NCBI GenBank assembly: GCA_008704415.1
Contig: VXIS01000081.1
Span: 1 to 64,000, forward strand
Length of the DNA stretch: 64,000 nt
Direction: 5' to 3'
Source of the DNA: Sphaerosporella brunnea
Lineage: Eukaryota; Ascomycota; Pezizomycetes; Pezizales; Pyronemataceae
This document shows, piece by piece, positions 42,084 to 55,967 of this stretch. The stretch's first letter is position 1; each line of letters starts with the position of its first letter. The position numbers and the translations under genes are program-made. Below the pieces are notes generated by a model that was given only the letters and a program-made list of their open reading frames with translations, was not told the origin of the DNA and made no database searches.

Positions 42084-43534
42084 GTGACATGCTGCACTTT
42101 TGCGGTCGGAGGTTTCTGTTCCGTGTGGCGCTGTGATAAAAGGCTTCCCACCGCACCCCCTACCCACAATCCCACAATCCCACACCCACGGTTCACATCT
42201 TTATCTCAATGCTACCACTCCCTCAATCCCACCGCCTTCGGTTATCAAACTGTTTTTTATGGCGCAGCTGGTTTACCTCTCTTGCTACAAACACTTCAGC
42301 GCCACAATGAAGCGCGAACACGAAGAACCGCGGGCGGCCACGTTCACCGCACACACCCCCTCCCCCACCTTGAGCAAATTTACGCTGCCCCCCCCCCCCT
42401 CTCCCCCACCTTGAGCAAGTTCACTGCCCCCCCCCCCCCGCTCCTCACCTCGAGCAAGTTCACTCAGGGAGCCGGGGATCGCAGACCGCCGCGAGCCCAC
42501 TTTACTACAGCTGGCCGACGCAGAGCGTAAGTATTCCTGGCTGCAATCATCTATCCCGGGATGCTGATTTGTTATAGCCAAGGGTGGTTTACGGAGATGT
42601 TCCCTCGCACCTATCTAGGGTGGACGCCGAGATACGGGCAAGAGTACCGACACCGAGATGAACCAGACAAAATGGGTGGGAAGGCTGGTGTGGGATACCA
42701 AGCCCAAGAAGAGAAAAGTTCCAGACAATGCTGGATGCCACCAGGCGGGGTTCCTCTTCGCCTGGTGGCACGGGGACTTCAGGACCGTTGCGAAGCAGTT
42801 GTGGCAGCTCAATCTCCCCACGATGGGTGTAAGTATCCTCACTCCCAATCCTCTACGTGGTGGTGCTGATGAGTTATAGTCGAGGATGGTTTACAGATAA
42901 TTCTCCTCGAACCTATCGTGGGGAAACCGAAAGAAGGGCAAGAATATGGAAAATGACGTGGGTCTACCCCCACTCTAGAAGAGGGGCCGAAGGGACGGGG
43001 GCAGTGGTAAAGGCTGCTGATGGGATACCAAGCGCAAAGAGAAAAGTTCCAGACAATGCTGGATGCCACCAGGCGGAGTTCCTCTTCGCCTGGTGGCACA
43101 GGAACTTTCGAGAGGTTTTTGGAGGAGTTGTGGACACCCAAAAACCCCACGCTGGATTTGCGGCAGCCGGGGCAAGAAAAGCAAGGAGCTTGGCAGGCTG
43201 GTACTACGGTTGCAGTTGGGGAGGAAGGGAGTCGCGATCTTGGATCAATTCGGCGGTAGAATTGTTGAATAAGTACGCTATACGGATGATATGTCCCTAT
43301 CATTCTCTTCGGTCCGGTAGATATAAAATGCAATCCTCGCCTGCTCCCAGCGTGGACATGCGCAGCCGTGACCAAATTGCATTCCATAAACGCGAATTCA
43401 CCAGCTCGGCACTCGAAATACGCCGGAAGCCGGAGCTCGATTATTATGCACCTACTGATATTCAAGGAGCCGAAGCTCTGCCGCATCGTATCGTGTCGGA
43501 TATCGCTGGTCCCGGTGCGAGTGCTAGGTTGTGA
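42084..43534 (+). pseudogene. Unit 6, right-arm copy
   Basis: Mirror of 25,392-26,825 with introns 42,527-42,577 and 42,829-42,879 and both hairpins. Poly-C tracts are shorter or longer than in the left arm and one extra C lies just before the second intron, so its frames differ. Confidence 0.4.
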
Positions 43535-43793
43535 AGCTTACCCAACCCAATACACTGGCCGCAACCAAACCTCCCCAAGCTCCCCACGAAAGCAAACCAC
43601 GCTGCTGCCGGCCATCAGGTAGCCCCGCCGGTTCATTAAATTAAACAAATACCACTCGATATCACACAGCCAACTCCAGCTCAGGCCATTGCCGCAGCAG
43701 CAGCAAGCCAGATCCGCAAGACGTCGAGAGATGACACACCCTGTAAGACCCTCCCCACTGAGCGCAGAGTTCCGTTGAATCCACCTCTGACGG

Positions 43794-44282
43794 TTGCCGT
43801 CTCATTTTACTGGTCTAGAGCACACCACTAAACCAATCAACTACGTTGGCGTGTCGAGTCGGAGCTATCTGATACGACAACGTATTGCTAAGCGAGCCTG
43901 CGCGTCGATCTTACGGCCGTGGAGTACACGGAAAAGTTACTTTCCGTGGGTGATGCCAGAGATTGAAAGGATCCGCAAGCAGGACTTGACGGTCAAAGTC
44001 CACAACAAGCTCGGTTTCAACTTCGTTGCCAGACATGCTAGACCGATTGTTGGGAACGCCGTGCTCAAGAACATACTCGTAGCGGGGCCTCAACTCGAAG
44101 TCTACGAGGCCTACGAAGCCCCAGCGATACTAAACCGACAACTAGATTTTCACGATCAACCGAGAGCGTTGACAACGCCGGTGAACATGGTGCGTCTTCA
44201 ACAGTATGAGAGTTTAGCTTTTTCAAGCGAAACTGCTTGCGGTGAAGGGGAAGGCAACCGCCGGAAATGTTGGACAAGTTAG
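43794..44282 (+). CDS. Hypothetical ORF, right-arm copy
   Basis: Mirror of 24,680-25,132. One A fewer in the run at the end replaces FFKRNCLR by a longer tail to 44,282. Confidence 0.25.
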   Translation: MPSHFTGLEHTTKPINYVGVSSRSYLIRQRIAKRACASILRPWSTRKSYFPWVMPEIERIRKQDLTVKVHNKLGFNFVARHARPIVGNAVLKNILVAGPQLEVYEAYEAPAILNRQLDFHDQPRALTTPVNMVRLQQYESLAFSSETACGEGEGNRRKCWTS

Positions 44283-45299
44283 AGAGGTCGGACTTGGACC
44301 AAGATTCCAGTCCCACTGGATCAGGAGGATGGCAGAGATTGCGTGTCCTGTAACTTGGCATGTGTGGCTAGTTCTCTTCTTTCTCTGCTACATCTGTTGT
44401 TGTCACATGTTCTTGTGCGTTCAGTTGAAATCAATATTACTGAACGGAATCCCCACACGGTTCTCTCCATCCATATTGCCAGCCCATCGTTGAAGCAACC
44501 TAGCCCGGGACCATGGAAAGAGTTCTATGACCATAACCCCCGCCTTATACATATCGACAGACAGATCCTAGGCGTTGTATCCCCATTACGTCACTCCCCT
44601 CATTACACCGTGTTGCTCCCACCTCCATATCCAAACCCAGAGCAGAAGTGGTAGGATTATGCCGGAAAGTATTCGGCAGCAAAATACCTGCCTTCCCAAA
44701 TTTGCGTCTCCCCTACGATCTTTCCATGCCGGTGGTAGGGCGGGTGGTTTGCGATTGACGCTATGCAGTTATCCACTGGTCACTGCCTTTCAAGCAGTGG
44801 GCCAGATACTGAGATGATATCTGTGAGCTATGAGATCTCACTGTTGCGAGGACTCGATGTAGAGATTGCGACTGCTGAGGTCCAAGGGATTCCTTACTGA
44901 AGGGATGCAATGTCCCCTGTATTTACTCTTAACGGTCTACTCGCAAGATAGTCGAGCATCAATACAGTAGCGTTGCTGCCTGCCGTTGCTTAATCACCCA
45001 GTCCCAGCGCACACCCACCCCAGCTCTTTACACCCCAAATATTTACGGTACCATCACCGCCTTCGATGACTTTATTCCATGACCGCAGTGTTTGCTCAGA
45101 GGTTTTCGACTACACATTGCTACTACTAGCTACAAGAGCATCGCCAACAATAATGCCACGTTCTCCCACTGCCGACAACGCTACACAGGTTTACCCCACC
45201 ACGACGAACACCATCCAATCACACTGCACCCCAGCCTGCTCCCGCAGCAGTGCATAGCAGCGAGGTTTACGGTCTTCAAAGGACCGCAAACCCAGCCAA

Positions 45300-45960
45300 A
45301 ATCCCACACCGCTACCCGCTCCCTTGGGAAGGTTTCTTCCACTCCCGTTAGCCCTTCAGGACAGCCAACCGGCGGAGTTGGCGGTTGCAGAGCGGGTCGA
45401 CCACGTCCCGTAAGTGTAACTCCGATAAGCGCCTGCAAAAGGGTGGTGCATGTTAACTGTCGATATCTAGCTCTCCGCTTGCTGGAGCTTGCGATGCTAC
45501 ACGTTCGGTATGAGGGCTACGGGTCTCCCTCTTACCACATCGTGGGGAAGCCCAAAGTAAGTATTCCGATCCACCACAATTCGGCTTACTGACTGATGTT
45601 TGTAGGCAAAAGAGGGGCTACGGAAATCTTACTTACCACACATGCAACGCCGTGCAACGCGCGGTTCGGAGGTGCGCACACATACTCCAAGGGGAGGTTG
45701 CAGAGGCAACGTAAGCTTCTCGTCTCTATTGGCTCTAGACTGACAAAGATTGATGCCGAGACACTCAGATGCACGACTACGAAGAAACGGTAAAGGCGGC
45801 GCGGTGGCGATCGGGGCTCTCCCGCGCAGGTCATCTCCTGCCATGGGTTGCGAGGACGTGGATGCGACGCGATAGAATCGGCGAGAAAGAAGACCAGGTC
45901 AAAAGCGCTACGCACCCAGATCGCGTCAACTCGATCTCCCAGTCTTGCTGGGGAGCTTGG
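45300..45960 (+). pseudogene. SDR-like relic, right-arm copy
   Basis: Mirror of 22,900-23,600 with introns 45,410-45,470 and 45,557-45,605. From about 45,620 on it departs from the left arm by many small indels; the IRVNSISP stretch is still readable near 45,921-45,944 but broken just after. Confidence 0.35.
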
Positions 45961-48900
45961 ATGCACGAGAACGACTCAGTTGAGCGAAACGGAGAAAAGT
46001 ACTTACCCTCCGAATACTCGTCTTCTATATTTATACTTCACGAAGCACGCTAAGTATGTCGTAGCTCGAGAGCAGGAACGACATCAATCCGCGACGATAC
46101 TCTCCTCGTCCATCAGACTGCCAGAGTTCAAAATCATGCGGCACAACGACATCTCACGTAAGCATCCTTGCTCTTTGCTTATACTTCAGAGAGAAGGATA
46201 CGCTAAGCGAAACGTTACTAGCTTCAACCTGGTGTTATGGGCGTCGTGTTCGGATCGGAGAGGGGATGCGTGGTGACTGCGCGGTGACGATCACACACAA
46301 GACGACTTCGGTCCGCGCCAACATCCAGCTGACCAGGTATCAGTGTCGGTTGGAACTCATACCTGCACTTCCCGTGACTCTCCTACACGCGTGCATCGGT
46401 CTGTGCCGGCTATATAGAAATTGAGAGACCCGATGTGGAGGAACGGCATCAATGGAGCAATATAAGCTGGGAGTATCAGCGCACGAGCGCTTGCGATTGC
46501 CATAATGGGACGCAATGGACCTGGCGTTGAACTATCGTGATGCAGTGGTTGGCAGGAAACCACCTGCAACCGCAGCAGGGTTAGCAGGGTACGCAAGAGG
46601 CGTAGTTATGGGTAGCTTTTGTCTGAATTTATTACCCCAGAAGAGGGCATTCACATGACAACATGTTGTTGAGTCCCTCTTTGTGGGAAATTGAAGCCAT
46701 CCACATCGTCTGACATATAGCTTAACACAGTGCTTTCTCAGGCACGAAAAACCGCCGACTCACCGTGTTATAGCTACATGGGCACAGGACCATGGCCCAG
46801 CAATAATAGCACGCGGAAATGATGTCACGGGAAGTCCCTCCAAGCAAATCCGAATCATATTCACGTCAAAGACACGGGAATCTTCCCAACCCTGCTTCGA
46901 ACTGCACGTCGAACTGAATACGTACCACCAAACGTTTCGAAGGTTGGGGTTTCGGCTTTTTCACTTCTTCAACTCACTTATTAAACACTATCTCCCTACG
47001 CAACACTTTCACCGCCTGTTCCCGGGACAACAAGCCTGTGTTTCCGTCGAGCCAAAACCCCCGACCTTATTTTTGCGTTCCAGTTGGGGCATGCAGCAAA
47101 AAAGTGCGATATTGTGAGGCGGTTGTTGTAGATGCCGCCGCATAGCGGTCGTTATAACCCTGGAAACCAAGCAAGCGGTAGGTCGACTCGGAAGGCCAGA
47201 GAAGTCTTTGTCGCGTTGGAGTGTGTGATCACTTGGCTGAATGGCAAACGAATATCATCGAGACAGAAGAAACGACAGCTTGGACGTCGACGGTGGTGGA
47301 AATCTTTGAAAACGGCAGACCGGAGGGCTTGGGTCGCAGGTGGGTGTTTGCTGCGAGTCGCTGAGCGCAAATCAGGGTACACGCTGGAAGCAGAGTGCCG
47401 AAATGAACGTGCTGATTGCGAAGGGCGACGCGGCGCGAGAGGGTGGAGGATTACATAAGGATCGCTCATTTGGAGGATTTCAGTCGCAGGAGTAAGCAAG
47501 AAGGGATTTCTTCTGCTAAAATTGAGACTTGACGCAATTGCGGGGGGGGGGGGGGGATGCAGTTGGATAAAAGGTGGTGAAAAGGCATCGTCGTTACGTT
47601 ACTGGAATAATTGCATGATCTGATAGAAGTCCGGCTATGTGGAGAGACCGACTGGGACCGGATTTTGGCCTTTAGGGGGCCTGCTATCGGGACTTTATTT
47701 CACAGAGTGATGCTGGCGGCCGAAAACCATGGATCGTGAAGAAGGGTCACACCGCGGGATGTGCAGGTATTCAGAAATGCACAAATTTGTTGGCAGCCAC
47801 ACATGATTTGTTCTGAGAACAGCATTTCCCGTGTTATCTGGAAAAACATAGGAAGCAAAGAGTCATCGGATCCGAGTGGAAGACTTCTTGCATTTGCCTC
47901 TGAAAACATTGTCGTGGCGATTCCTTCTAAGATGATGCTGGCAATCCTCTTGACGACGAACCTTCCTCCACCAACACAACGTACAACACGACTCAATCGC
48001 AACGATACGAGCAACACGAGCGAACTCGCTCCTCGCTCTTTTCCAGCTGGAGCTGTAGTCGATCAGCGCGCCAGCGACAGTTCGGCGAATGGTATTCTCT
48101 GGTTCTGGCGCCTTCCAAACCTCACAAAACACACACAAACACCGACCGATCCTTGACTGGTAATGCTGGCCGATTCCGTGGTTCCGGTGCAGTTAAAGGG
48201 CTGCTAGCCAAGTACATTGTGTAGCCCCCGTCACCTCATTCCGGCTGTCTCTATTTCTTCAAACCGGCAGAGATCGAACTGAGCGTTCCGCAGTGTAGTT
48301 AGTGCAGTCAGACTGCACAGATCACCACGAGGATGACGAGACGAGCAGCCCAACCCCACGACCGCCCTGGCACACGCACCCGCCAACCTTGGGTACAGCT
48401 TATAGCTGGGACGCGGTCCAGCTTAGCACCAGCATACCCGTGTGAGGAACTTCCGGAAATGCAAACCAGAAACGATATTTCCTCCACGTCCGCGAAAAGG
48501 GCGGAGGAGGAGCCGAAGGCGACGGGGACGCCACCACAGGGGTTCTGTCTCCAGACGTGCGAGAAAGAATGATGAAGAGCGGCTATGCGTTCTGGATGAG
48601 GAACGCCTCAAAAATTGGCAAACCGATCGATTGGCGTATGTCTCAATTCTTCTTACCTCTAACTGTTTAACGGTCATGCTGGACGTCAACAGACACATGT
48701 TTTTGTAATCATGGTGGGCACACTCAAAGCCAAGCCTCGCTGAAGGCAGAGCGTGGACAACAAAAGTGTGGAAATCCGATCCTGACGTAATGTGCGTTGT
48801 CGACGGCGAGAGCGGGCTAGAGAGACACTTGCTTATCTGTTGTCTTCGAGATTGTCACCTGCGGGGCAGGACAATCACCTAGTGTTTAAAAAAGATTCAC

Positions 48901-51686
48901 TCCAGCAAACATATGTCTCTCACACGATACGTTTTTCGGACAGTCCCATTGCCGTGGCAAAACATCTGAAGGTGTTGTCAAAAGTGAAATCAACCAAGGC
49001 TTCGGACTCCCCACACCAGGCCATAGGCGACTTAGGGTTTAGACAGTATCGCACGGAGAACCGGGCGAAGAAGGGCGGGGGGGGGGGCCGGCGCACAACA
49101 GGGCGATTCCACATGATGCGAGATGACATCCCCGGGCCAGTACCGATCCGGTGCGATCCGGGCGCAGAAGTTGTGGCAATAGAAACAGGACATGCATTGC
49201 GGTTCCCACGAAACCTGCAAGACTTGACGAGGCGAAAACAACATCACATCGGCCTGAAATAGGTCAATACACCATCAGTAATTCTAATTCCCGGACGCTG
49301 AGATACTAATGGATTTACAGAGGTCTCTCCCCTGCCCTCAAGAGAGAAACCACATGCACGATCACACAGGATCTGTGAGCCCAAGCGGTTTCATCATAGA
49401 ATAAGAAGACGAAGGAGATCGAATAGTGGCACGAGGAATGCACGCTGGAGTCGCGGAGGTTTTTGAGATCGGCGGGTTCTTTTCTACCGTATGCGAATTC
49501 GAAACACTTTTGCCTCAGATATCAATATCATAGTCGCGGGGACGACGTCGAGCAAACCAGGGTGTGGGAGAGGGATCACTAAAATTGCAGCGTACAAGAC
49601 AAAGCACAAAGCAGATCCATCGTCCATGTTCCCTGGAAAACATTGTGGGAAAAGCCATATCTTGTCTGCAAGCCGTACCTCGGGAACTTGTCCATCCGAC
49701 GTCAAAAACGTAAAATGCGAGCAGGCAGGCACTCATTCCAGACAGTAGTAAAACAGCCGCTCCGGAAGTCTTATATCAGTCTAAAGCACATGCAAGGACA
49801 CCACCGCCACGGGTGTAGAATAAAATGCAATCACGGTCTCACAGGCACTTGTATCAGCTTGCGAGTGCTATGCAGTGATCTCGAAGTTGCCTACGAACAC
49901 AACACGATCTCGAGATGCTAAAGGTAGGTATCATAACATCTGCTAGCAACAACCACACAACACGCAGCCTGTTGTCTTCCTTTCGCTCCAACCACCAACT
50001 CGATACACCAGCCGCCGGCTATTGGCAACCTGCTGTTCCCAATTTTCCGCAAGCGAACCACACGGTTTCTACACTCACTCTCGCGGGAGCATGTGCTGTC
50101 AGGCACGTGCGGCCACGCCTCGGGCGTCAGGTATGGCCAGCTTTCTGGGTAGTAACGCTCCGGACACGAGATCATTGGCCGCAACATGATGTCGGTGTCA
50201 TCATCGCACGCAACGGAGGGGCGCACCTCCACAGCCACAGGCGTGACATACTCGCGTCGTTTCCCAGGATGTAAGATCGTACTTCCCATGAAGAAAAAGA
50301 GGACGACGGTGACTAATAAACTGATAGATTACAGCGATCCCCTCAAGGCACGCCGACTGGCATGCCTAGGAAGTTGCGTTTTCATTTTTGAAAAAAAAAC
50401 AAAACAGAGATGTGTTACCGCATTCATCTGCCACCATGGCTATGAAGCGTCTGGTTTCCCAGTCCGCCAGGATGGTATTCCTCCCCCCTACGTTGAGAAT
50501 GGGGGGAAACCTAATGGCGTCTCGAGAGAGAGAGAAGAATGTGTTCGGGATTCTCTTGAGGCAGCTGCTGGTTTTCAGCTTCTGCGCACTATATCCTGCC
50601 TCCCCGCATAGCATTGCCGTTGCTCTGAGGAGGTGGGGGCTCCGAGGTGTGAACAAAGCGAGTCAGCATAATCTCCTGCCACAACCCGCTTATGTTCTAC
50701 GACTGTGCACCATGCGGAGACCCCAGGGAGCGTGTGAAGTCGTGTGTTGGTGTGCAAGCCAGGGATGAGCGATACATGTGAGTTCGCAAGGATCATAAGG
50801 AACTGTATGTACAGCTCCACTCACCATCTCATTCCGGGGGCGACTGTATTGCACTTTCTGCAGCAGAAAACACGAGCTTTTCTAATTCCAGTTGCAGTAC
50901 GTTCAGTCGTGAGAGAGTGCGTGCCTGGCGATGGTGCCCGGACCCTCGGATAGATCTCGCCACCAGCGGCCACCTGTTTCACCAACAGACGTCAGGCGGT
51001 ATCGCAAGGAATGAGTGGCTGTGAAGGCGAATGGAAAGCAAGCAGTTGATTGGATATTCTCGTTGAGTGGAAATGGTGTTTGTGTGGGGGTGTGGAAAGA
51101 AGTTTCACGGTTTGTAACCTCTTGAATTGAACTGCAAATTTGAATCCAGAATTTGTTGAATAGCATTCATGCCACCTGTATTGCAGGCACGCAAAGAAGC
51201 ACCCGCTCCCTCTATAAGTGAGAAAGACACGGGCTATTTCAATTTACAAATGCGAATTGTGGTGAAGCTTTTACTGTCTCTTAAGAACAGGTGGCCGCTA
51301 TCTCGGATGGGGGATATAAGGCTCGATTATTCCCGCGTGGAGAACAGCCAGCACGAGAAGAGCGAGCAGGAGCATTGAGAAGCACACGGGCCAAAAACGA
51401 AAACGGGAACTAATCCAGCCTCAAGCTGCACGTTTTGCAGCCTCATGCCAGCGGTTGAGTTAGAAGCAGTACTTCGGGGTGGAGGATGAAGGCTATGAGC
51501 CAGGAGGAGGAAATACACCTCCTGGCAGTTTCGGTAACCATTCACTGGGTACTAGTGTTGGTGGGCAGAGTAGATTCAATATTAATCAGATTCCGCTTTT
51601 AGGAGTCGCGGCCAGCTTGGATTTCGCTCTCCGACGGAAAAACGTCGTCAAGAACACTAAAAATATGCTGGAATGAATGTGACACT

Positions 51687-52310
51687 GATGCGGCAACATC
51701 GAACAACCAGCTATGATGCGACCAAATATTGCCATAGCACTTCATAATGTCGGCCAAAACAACCCCTGTTACCCAGCATTCAGATAAATATAAATACCGC
51801 CTGCTCCTCACCTTCCTCACTACTTATCACACCTCCTTCCATCTCGGCTGGGGATGCCCCTATCTCCACAGGGACGCCATCTTTATGAGAATATCCTTTC
51901 GGGTTCTCGATTCGCATACGCAAGAGGCGGAGCCGTGCATGTTCATCGCTCACTCTAAGGTAATCCCGCCCGATGCCTTCGAAAAGGATACAAGACCAGC
52001 GCCGGACGCGTGACGACACACCCTCACTGGAGCGCCAGTGGCTCTTGTCCACCTCGAGTGAGGGCTGCCCAAGACCAGTAGGCGCCATTCCCTGGTCACA
52101 AGCCCGCTGTGATGGAGGGCGGCTCGTGGCCTAGCATCTGCGGGTTTTATAATCAAAAACGGTGAGGCAGGGGGTTTTTAAGGCAATATCGGCGATGCCG
52201 CGAGCTTATTTCCTCCTGGCTGTCGTCGGCTCAGTCGACGACGGCGAAACAAAAAATCTTGCTGCTTGGCTGCTTGCGAGGGTGGTGAGATTTGATTTCT
52301 TGGTTCTCTT
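51687..52310. repeat. Repeat A copy 2, right arm
   Basis: Mirror of 16,638-17,270 with several small losses. Confidence 0.8.
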
Positions 52311-52740
52311 CATTGTTTTAGAATGTGAGGACAAGTTAGCCAGATTCAGGTCTTTTAGGGTAGATCATATTTGTGGTGGAAAACAGAACTCAGCCGAAAA
52401 CCACTCTCTAGCCGCAGCTAAAGAAATCGTTCAACCTGCAAATCGCCGGTCTCTACTTCCTTGACTCGTTGTAGGGCTACCGTCCCGTTCTTTTTATCCG
52501 CTTCATTATCCCCGAAATTGCGCCCTTATGATTGTTTTCATGCTCGATCACTCGCGAGCAGGCAGTGTCAGTCGGATCTTCGCTTTGCCATGTGTGATGT
52601 GTGGAGCCAATGATATTTACAGCTACACCATGCCTGTAACCCCCAAAGACTTAGTGGGCCCCATTTTTTTGTCAATGTAGCGTAACTACCCTCTAAATTC
52701 AAATTGACTGGCACTCTTGCTCCCAGGGAGGCACTCTTCC

Positions 52741-52815
52741 AGAATGTCGGCCAAAACGTCGGCCAAAACACCCTGCAGAGCCTCATCCTCGCCAATAAAT
52801 ACCGACTTTCCCTTC
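52741..52815 (+). promoter_or_regulatory. Promoter-like segment, right arm
   Basis: Mirror of 16,140-16,205: two GTCGGCCAAAAC copies, then AATAAATACC and a C/T-rich stretch. Confidence 0.45.
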
Positions 52816-53689
52816 CTTTCCTCCTTCTTTTTCTCCAGAACAAGAAAAAGAACAATGTGTAACTGTGCACGATAAGAGCAAATGGCATACTGCAGGGCCC
52901 CCGAGAAACGTGGAAGAAAAGAATAACCGACATGTGGCAGAGGTTTTTGTCCCCTTTGAGGTTTTTCCTCTATAAAAAAAACATCACTCTCTGGCTGATG
53001 GCGAGAGAGTGAGGTTTTTTGACTTCTTCAAATGTGTCACCGCCGGCGCCTCATGCGACGGGGCTTCTCGTCATATAATATTTTTGCAGAATTCGATGCT
53101 CGGGCATATGGTTGCATCGAGCACGCAACCATCTTCAGCGCGCAAGGTCGTGCAGGGTCACTACACTTCAAAGCAGCCTAAATGAGGCATGAAGCTAGCA
53201 CTGCTATACCTTAAGTTTGCAGAGAGGAGAGCTCTGCCGCATAATGCTGCCGGCATCTCTAACTCTACATAGCGGAGCGGCCTAAGCATTAGGCACCTCT
53301 AGCCGACAGTCGCAAGCAGCGATGGCTCATATGGATCTTTAGTCACATGCGAACTCAGCGTACTGATAGTCCGCCGTATGGGCGTACCTCTTGCGGCTAG
53401 GCCAGCTCACAGTCTATAGATTGGCGCCGCTTATGCGCTGGGGTCGTGCGACGTGAGCAGCTCTCTATGCGATTGAAACGCAAGTTGTTTTGTTCAGATC
53501 ATAATGTCACTCGCGCGCGTGCGGACTATGAAATATAGGTAGATTCAGAATCATCGCTAGCCTTCCGAGCTCGGTGTGCCTACTCTAGCGCTCGCTCCGT
53601 CCGAAGGGCAGAAAATCAAGAGAAATCGCAGATAGTATATCAGAAAGGACTGTGTTTGCATCCCCTCTATTCACCCCAGTATGCACGTC

Positions 53690-54415
53690 CGAAGCCCGCT
53701 GCTCCCTCTACGCTCTTCTCGGCCTTCTCTTCCCCTTCTCGCTGTCATTCCTTCTTTTTGCCCCCTGGGTCTTGCGCGATCGTGCGTGGCTTAGGTGTTA
53801 GCCACGCATCCTACCTATGTAGAAGTTGTAAGCACAGCGGGCTCACATCAGCGCCACTTGGGCCTCAGTGACGGGACGCTCTTCCGCGCTGACTGTGCCG
53901 CGGTACTGCCCGAGCCGCCTGCGCTTCTTTCTCTCACTCTTGCTTCATCCTCTTTCGCCTCAGCCGCATCGCGGGTGGGCGGACGGGGCCGGCGCGGATC
54001 TCGGCGTGTCCAGCGTTGGGCTCGCCTACCTAGCCGAAACCAGTGCGCTCGCTCGCCCTGCATGCTTCGAATGCATCAGGAGCGAGGAGATCTCCCGTGC
54101 GTTGCTTTGTCGGTTTCTGCGCCGGCTAGCGCCCGGAGCGCTGCGTTTCGACCTTGGCCGCATGGCAGGGGAGTTCTGCCGCGATTCCGCCACCCCGTCG
54201 TTGCGTGCGGGCGGGCGGGCGGGGTGCGGGTGCGGACAGCAGTATGGTGTGCATGAAGTGGCTGACCCATGGCGAAGCGAAGTGTTTCGTGAGGATGCCG
54301 TGGGTCTGTAAAGCGGTGACCGATCGATTTAGGTGAAGCGATCTCGTGACGGAGCGCCAGAGCAGGTGTGTTAGCGCGTGTGCGAGTGCGGTGATTGTGA
54401 TGGTAGTTGACAAAT
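53690..54415 (-). pseudogene. Broken copy of the Pro/Lys-rich frame
   Basis: Mirror of 14,634-15,341. It aligns by eye along its whole length but with frequent insertions, deletions and substitutions, so no long frame survives on the minus strand. Confidence 0.6.
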
Positions 54416-55070
54416 AAAATTAGCATCCAGTGATACCTCCCTACTATGCTATCTATCACTCCGGATCGTGTCGCGAAGAGCTTCGTCCCTCCCCACGGAT
54501 GTCCGTACTCCACCGCCTTATTGGCTACACGATCTCATGCCTCAAGCTGCGGCAACTCCTGATATACTGCCTCTCTCTCGCAGTGTGAATTACTAGACGT
54601 GCTGAATACAGCCTATGGTGCACGCAGATCTATAATGGGGTCGAGGATAGCGGACTGCGATAATGCGTGCGTTCAGCGATGTGGATAGTACAAAGCATCT
54701 GTCAGGCTGGTAGCTACAGAGGAGTCACTGCCATGTAACAGCTTTGTTTACCTTGCGGATACAGGACATATAAGTATATCATGTAACGCGTCAGCCTGTG
54801 TATGTAGAAAACCGTACCCCAAGTGCCTAAGACCCCGTGGCTTAAAGCTGATAGTCTGATGCTATATAACAAAATTCGTAGATATGAGGAAATAGTCTCC
54901 ACGCTTCTCGTTATCTTTCATGTTGCAGTCTCTCCTATCACTGAACAATCCTAGGCTCTAGAGTGTCCGCAGTGTGTCGAGTGTCAGGAAAACACAAAGG
55001 GCATGAGGCCACACACAAAACACAGAAATCAAGCAGAAAGCAGCGTCAGGAGCAGTAAGCGAGCCCAGAA

Positions 55071-55967
55071 GGCATCAGAAGCGAAGCAGCGACCTAGCAC
55101 CCTAAGAACGGCTTAGAGTGGGGGGGGGGGGGTACGCTACGAGGCAAGCCCTACCCCCCCAACCTCGCCCAGCGAGAGAGCCCAGCAGCGAAAAGGTCAT
55201 CAAAACAGCAGCGAACGCAGAACTTACAGTCCAAACAGCCAAGAATGAGGTCAGCAGCGAATAGCAGCATGCAAGAGCGAAGATTACAGCGATTATTTCG
55301 AGGAAGCACAAAGAGAAGAGCAGACAGCGCAGGGATCCAGAAAAAGTAATCAAGAAGAGTCAATCGTAGTCACCGCAGAGGCGATTTGAGAGCGATGCTC
55401 CCAGAAGAGAAAGCGATAGCGAGCAAGGCAAGCAGCTCATTAGCAGCCAGGACTGGCAGCGAGAGTAGAAGCAGCCAGAAGAGAGAGCAGGAAGACCACA
55501 GAGTGAGCGAAGGTCATACGCCAGCACACACACAGAGTTCAGTAGCAGGCAGAAGAAGAAGACAAGGTAGCGAACAGCAAGCCCACACTGTCCATATCGC
55601 CCCAAGCCAGGTGAGCACCACCCCCAGAAGCAGCGCGCCCCAGCTTCCCATTCCGTACAGCCCAAACCCCACGCATGCCAGACATCCCCCAAGCCCAGCC
55701 TAGACAGGCCCACCCAAACCACCCATCCCCGCCCCCCCCCCCCCCACCCCAGTCCCAGCGCCCCCCAAGCCCCCCCCCACAGACCCAGCCATCAGCACCA
55801 AACCACCCCCCCCCGCACCCTCCCCTCCCCCCCACAGCCTCACCCCCCCAGCCTCAAGCAGACCAGAGCAGCCCCGCGAAGAAGATGCCTGCCCAGCGAG
55901 CTAATAGGAGGCGAGCAGAGAGGCGAACGATCGAGAGAGGAGAGACCAATATCAGTAGCCAAAGCGA
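55071..55967. other. Unpaired T-poor insert, about 0.9 kb, right arm only
   Basis: The left arm reads continuously across the corresponding point (about 14,050-14,060), while here about 897 bp are inserted between GCGAGCCC and CCCCTAGG. The plus strand is strikingly poor in T: the first part is built from A, G and C (AGCAGCGAA-like strings) and the last part is C-rich with runs up to about 14 C. No terminal repeats, no target duplication beyond three C, no frame with a recognised domain. Confidence 0.8.

Larger units (their letters stand above)
34951..43426 (+). repeat. Block A copies, right arm (six)
   Basis: Mirror positions of copies a-f: about 34,951-35,151, 37,321-37,426, 38,526-38,641, 39,843-39,966, 41,211-41,321 and 43,321-43,421. 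Sequence agrees with the left arm. Confidence 0.6.
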
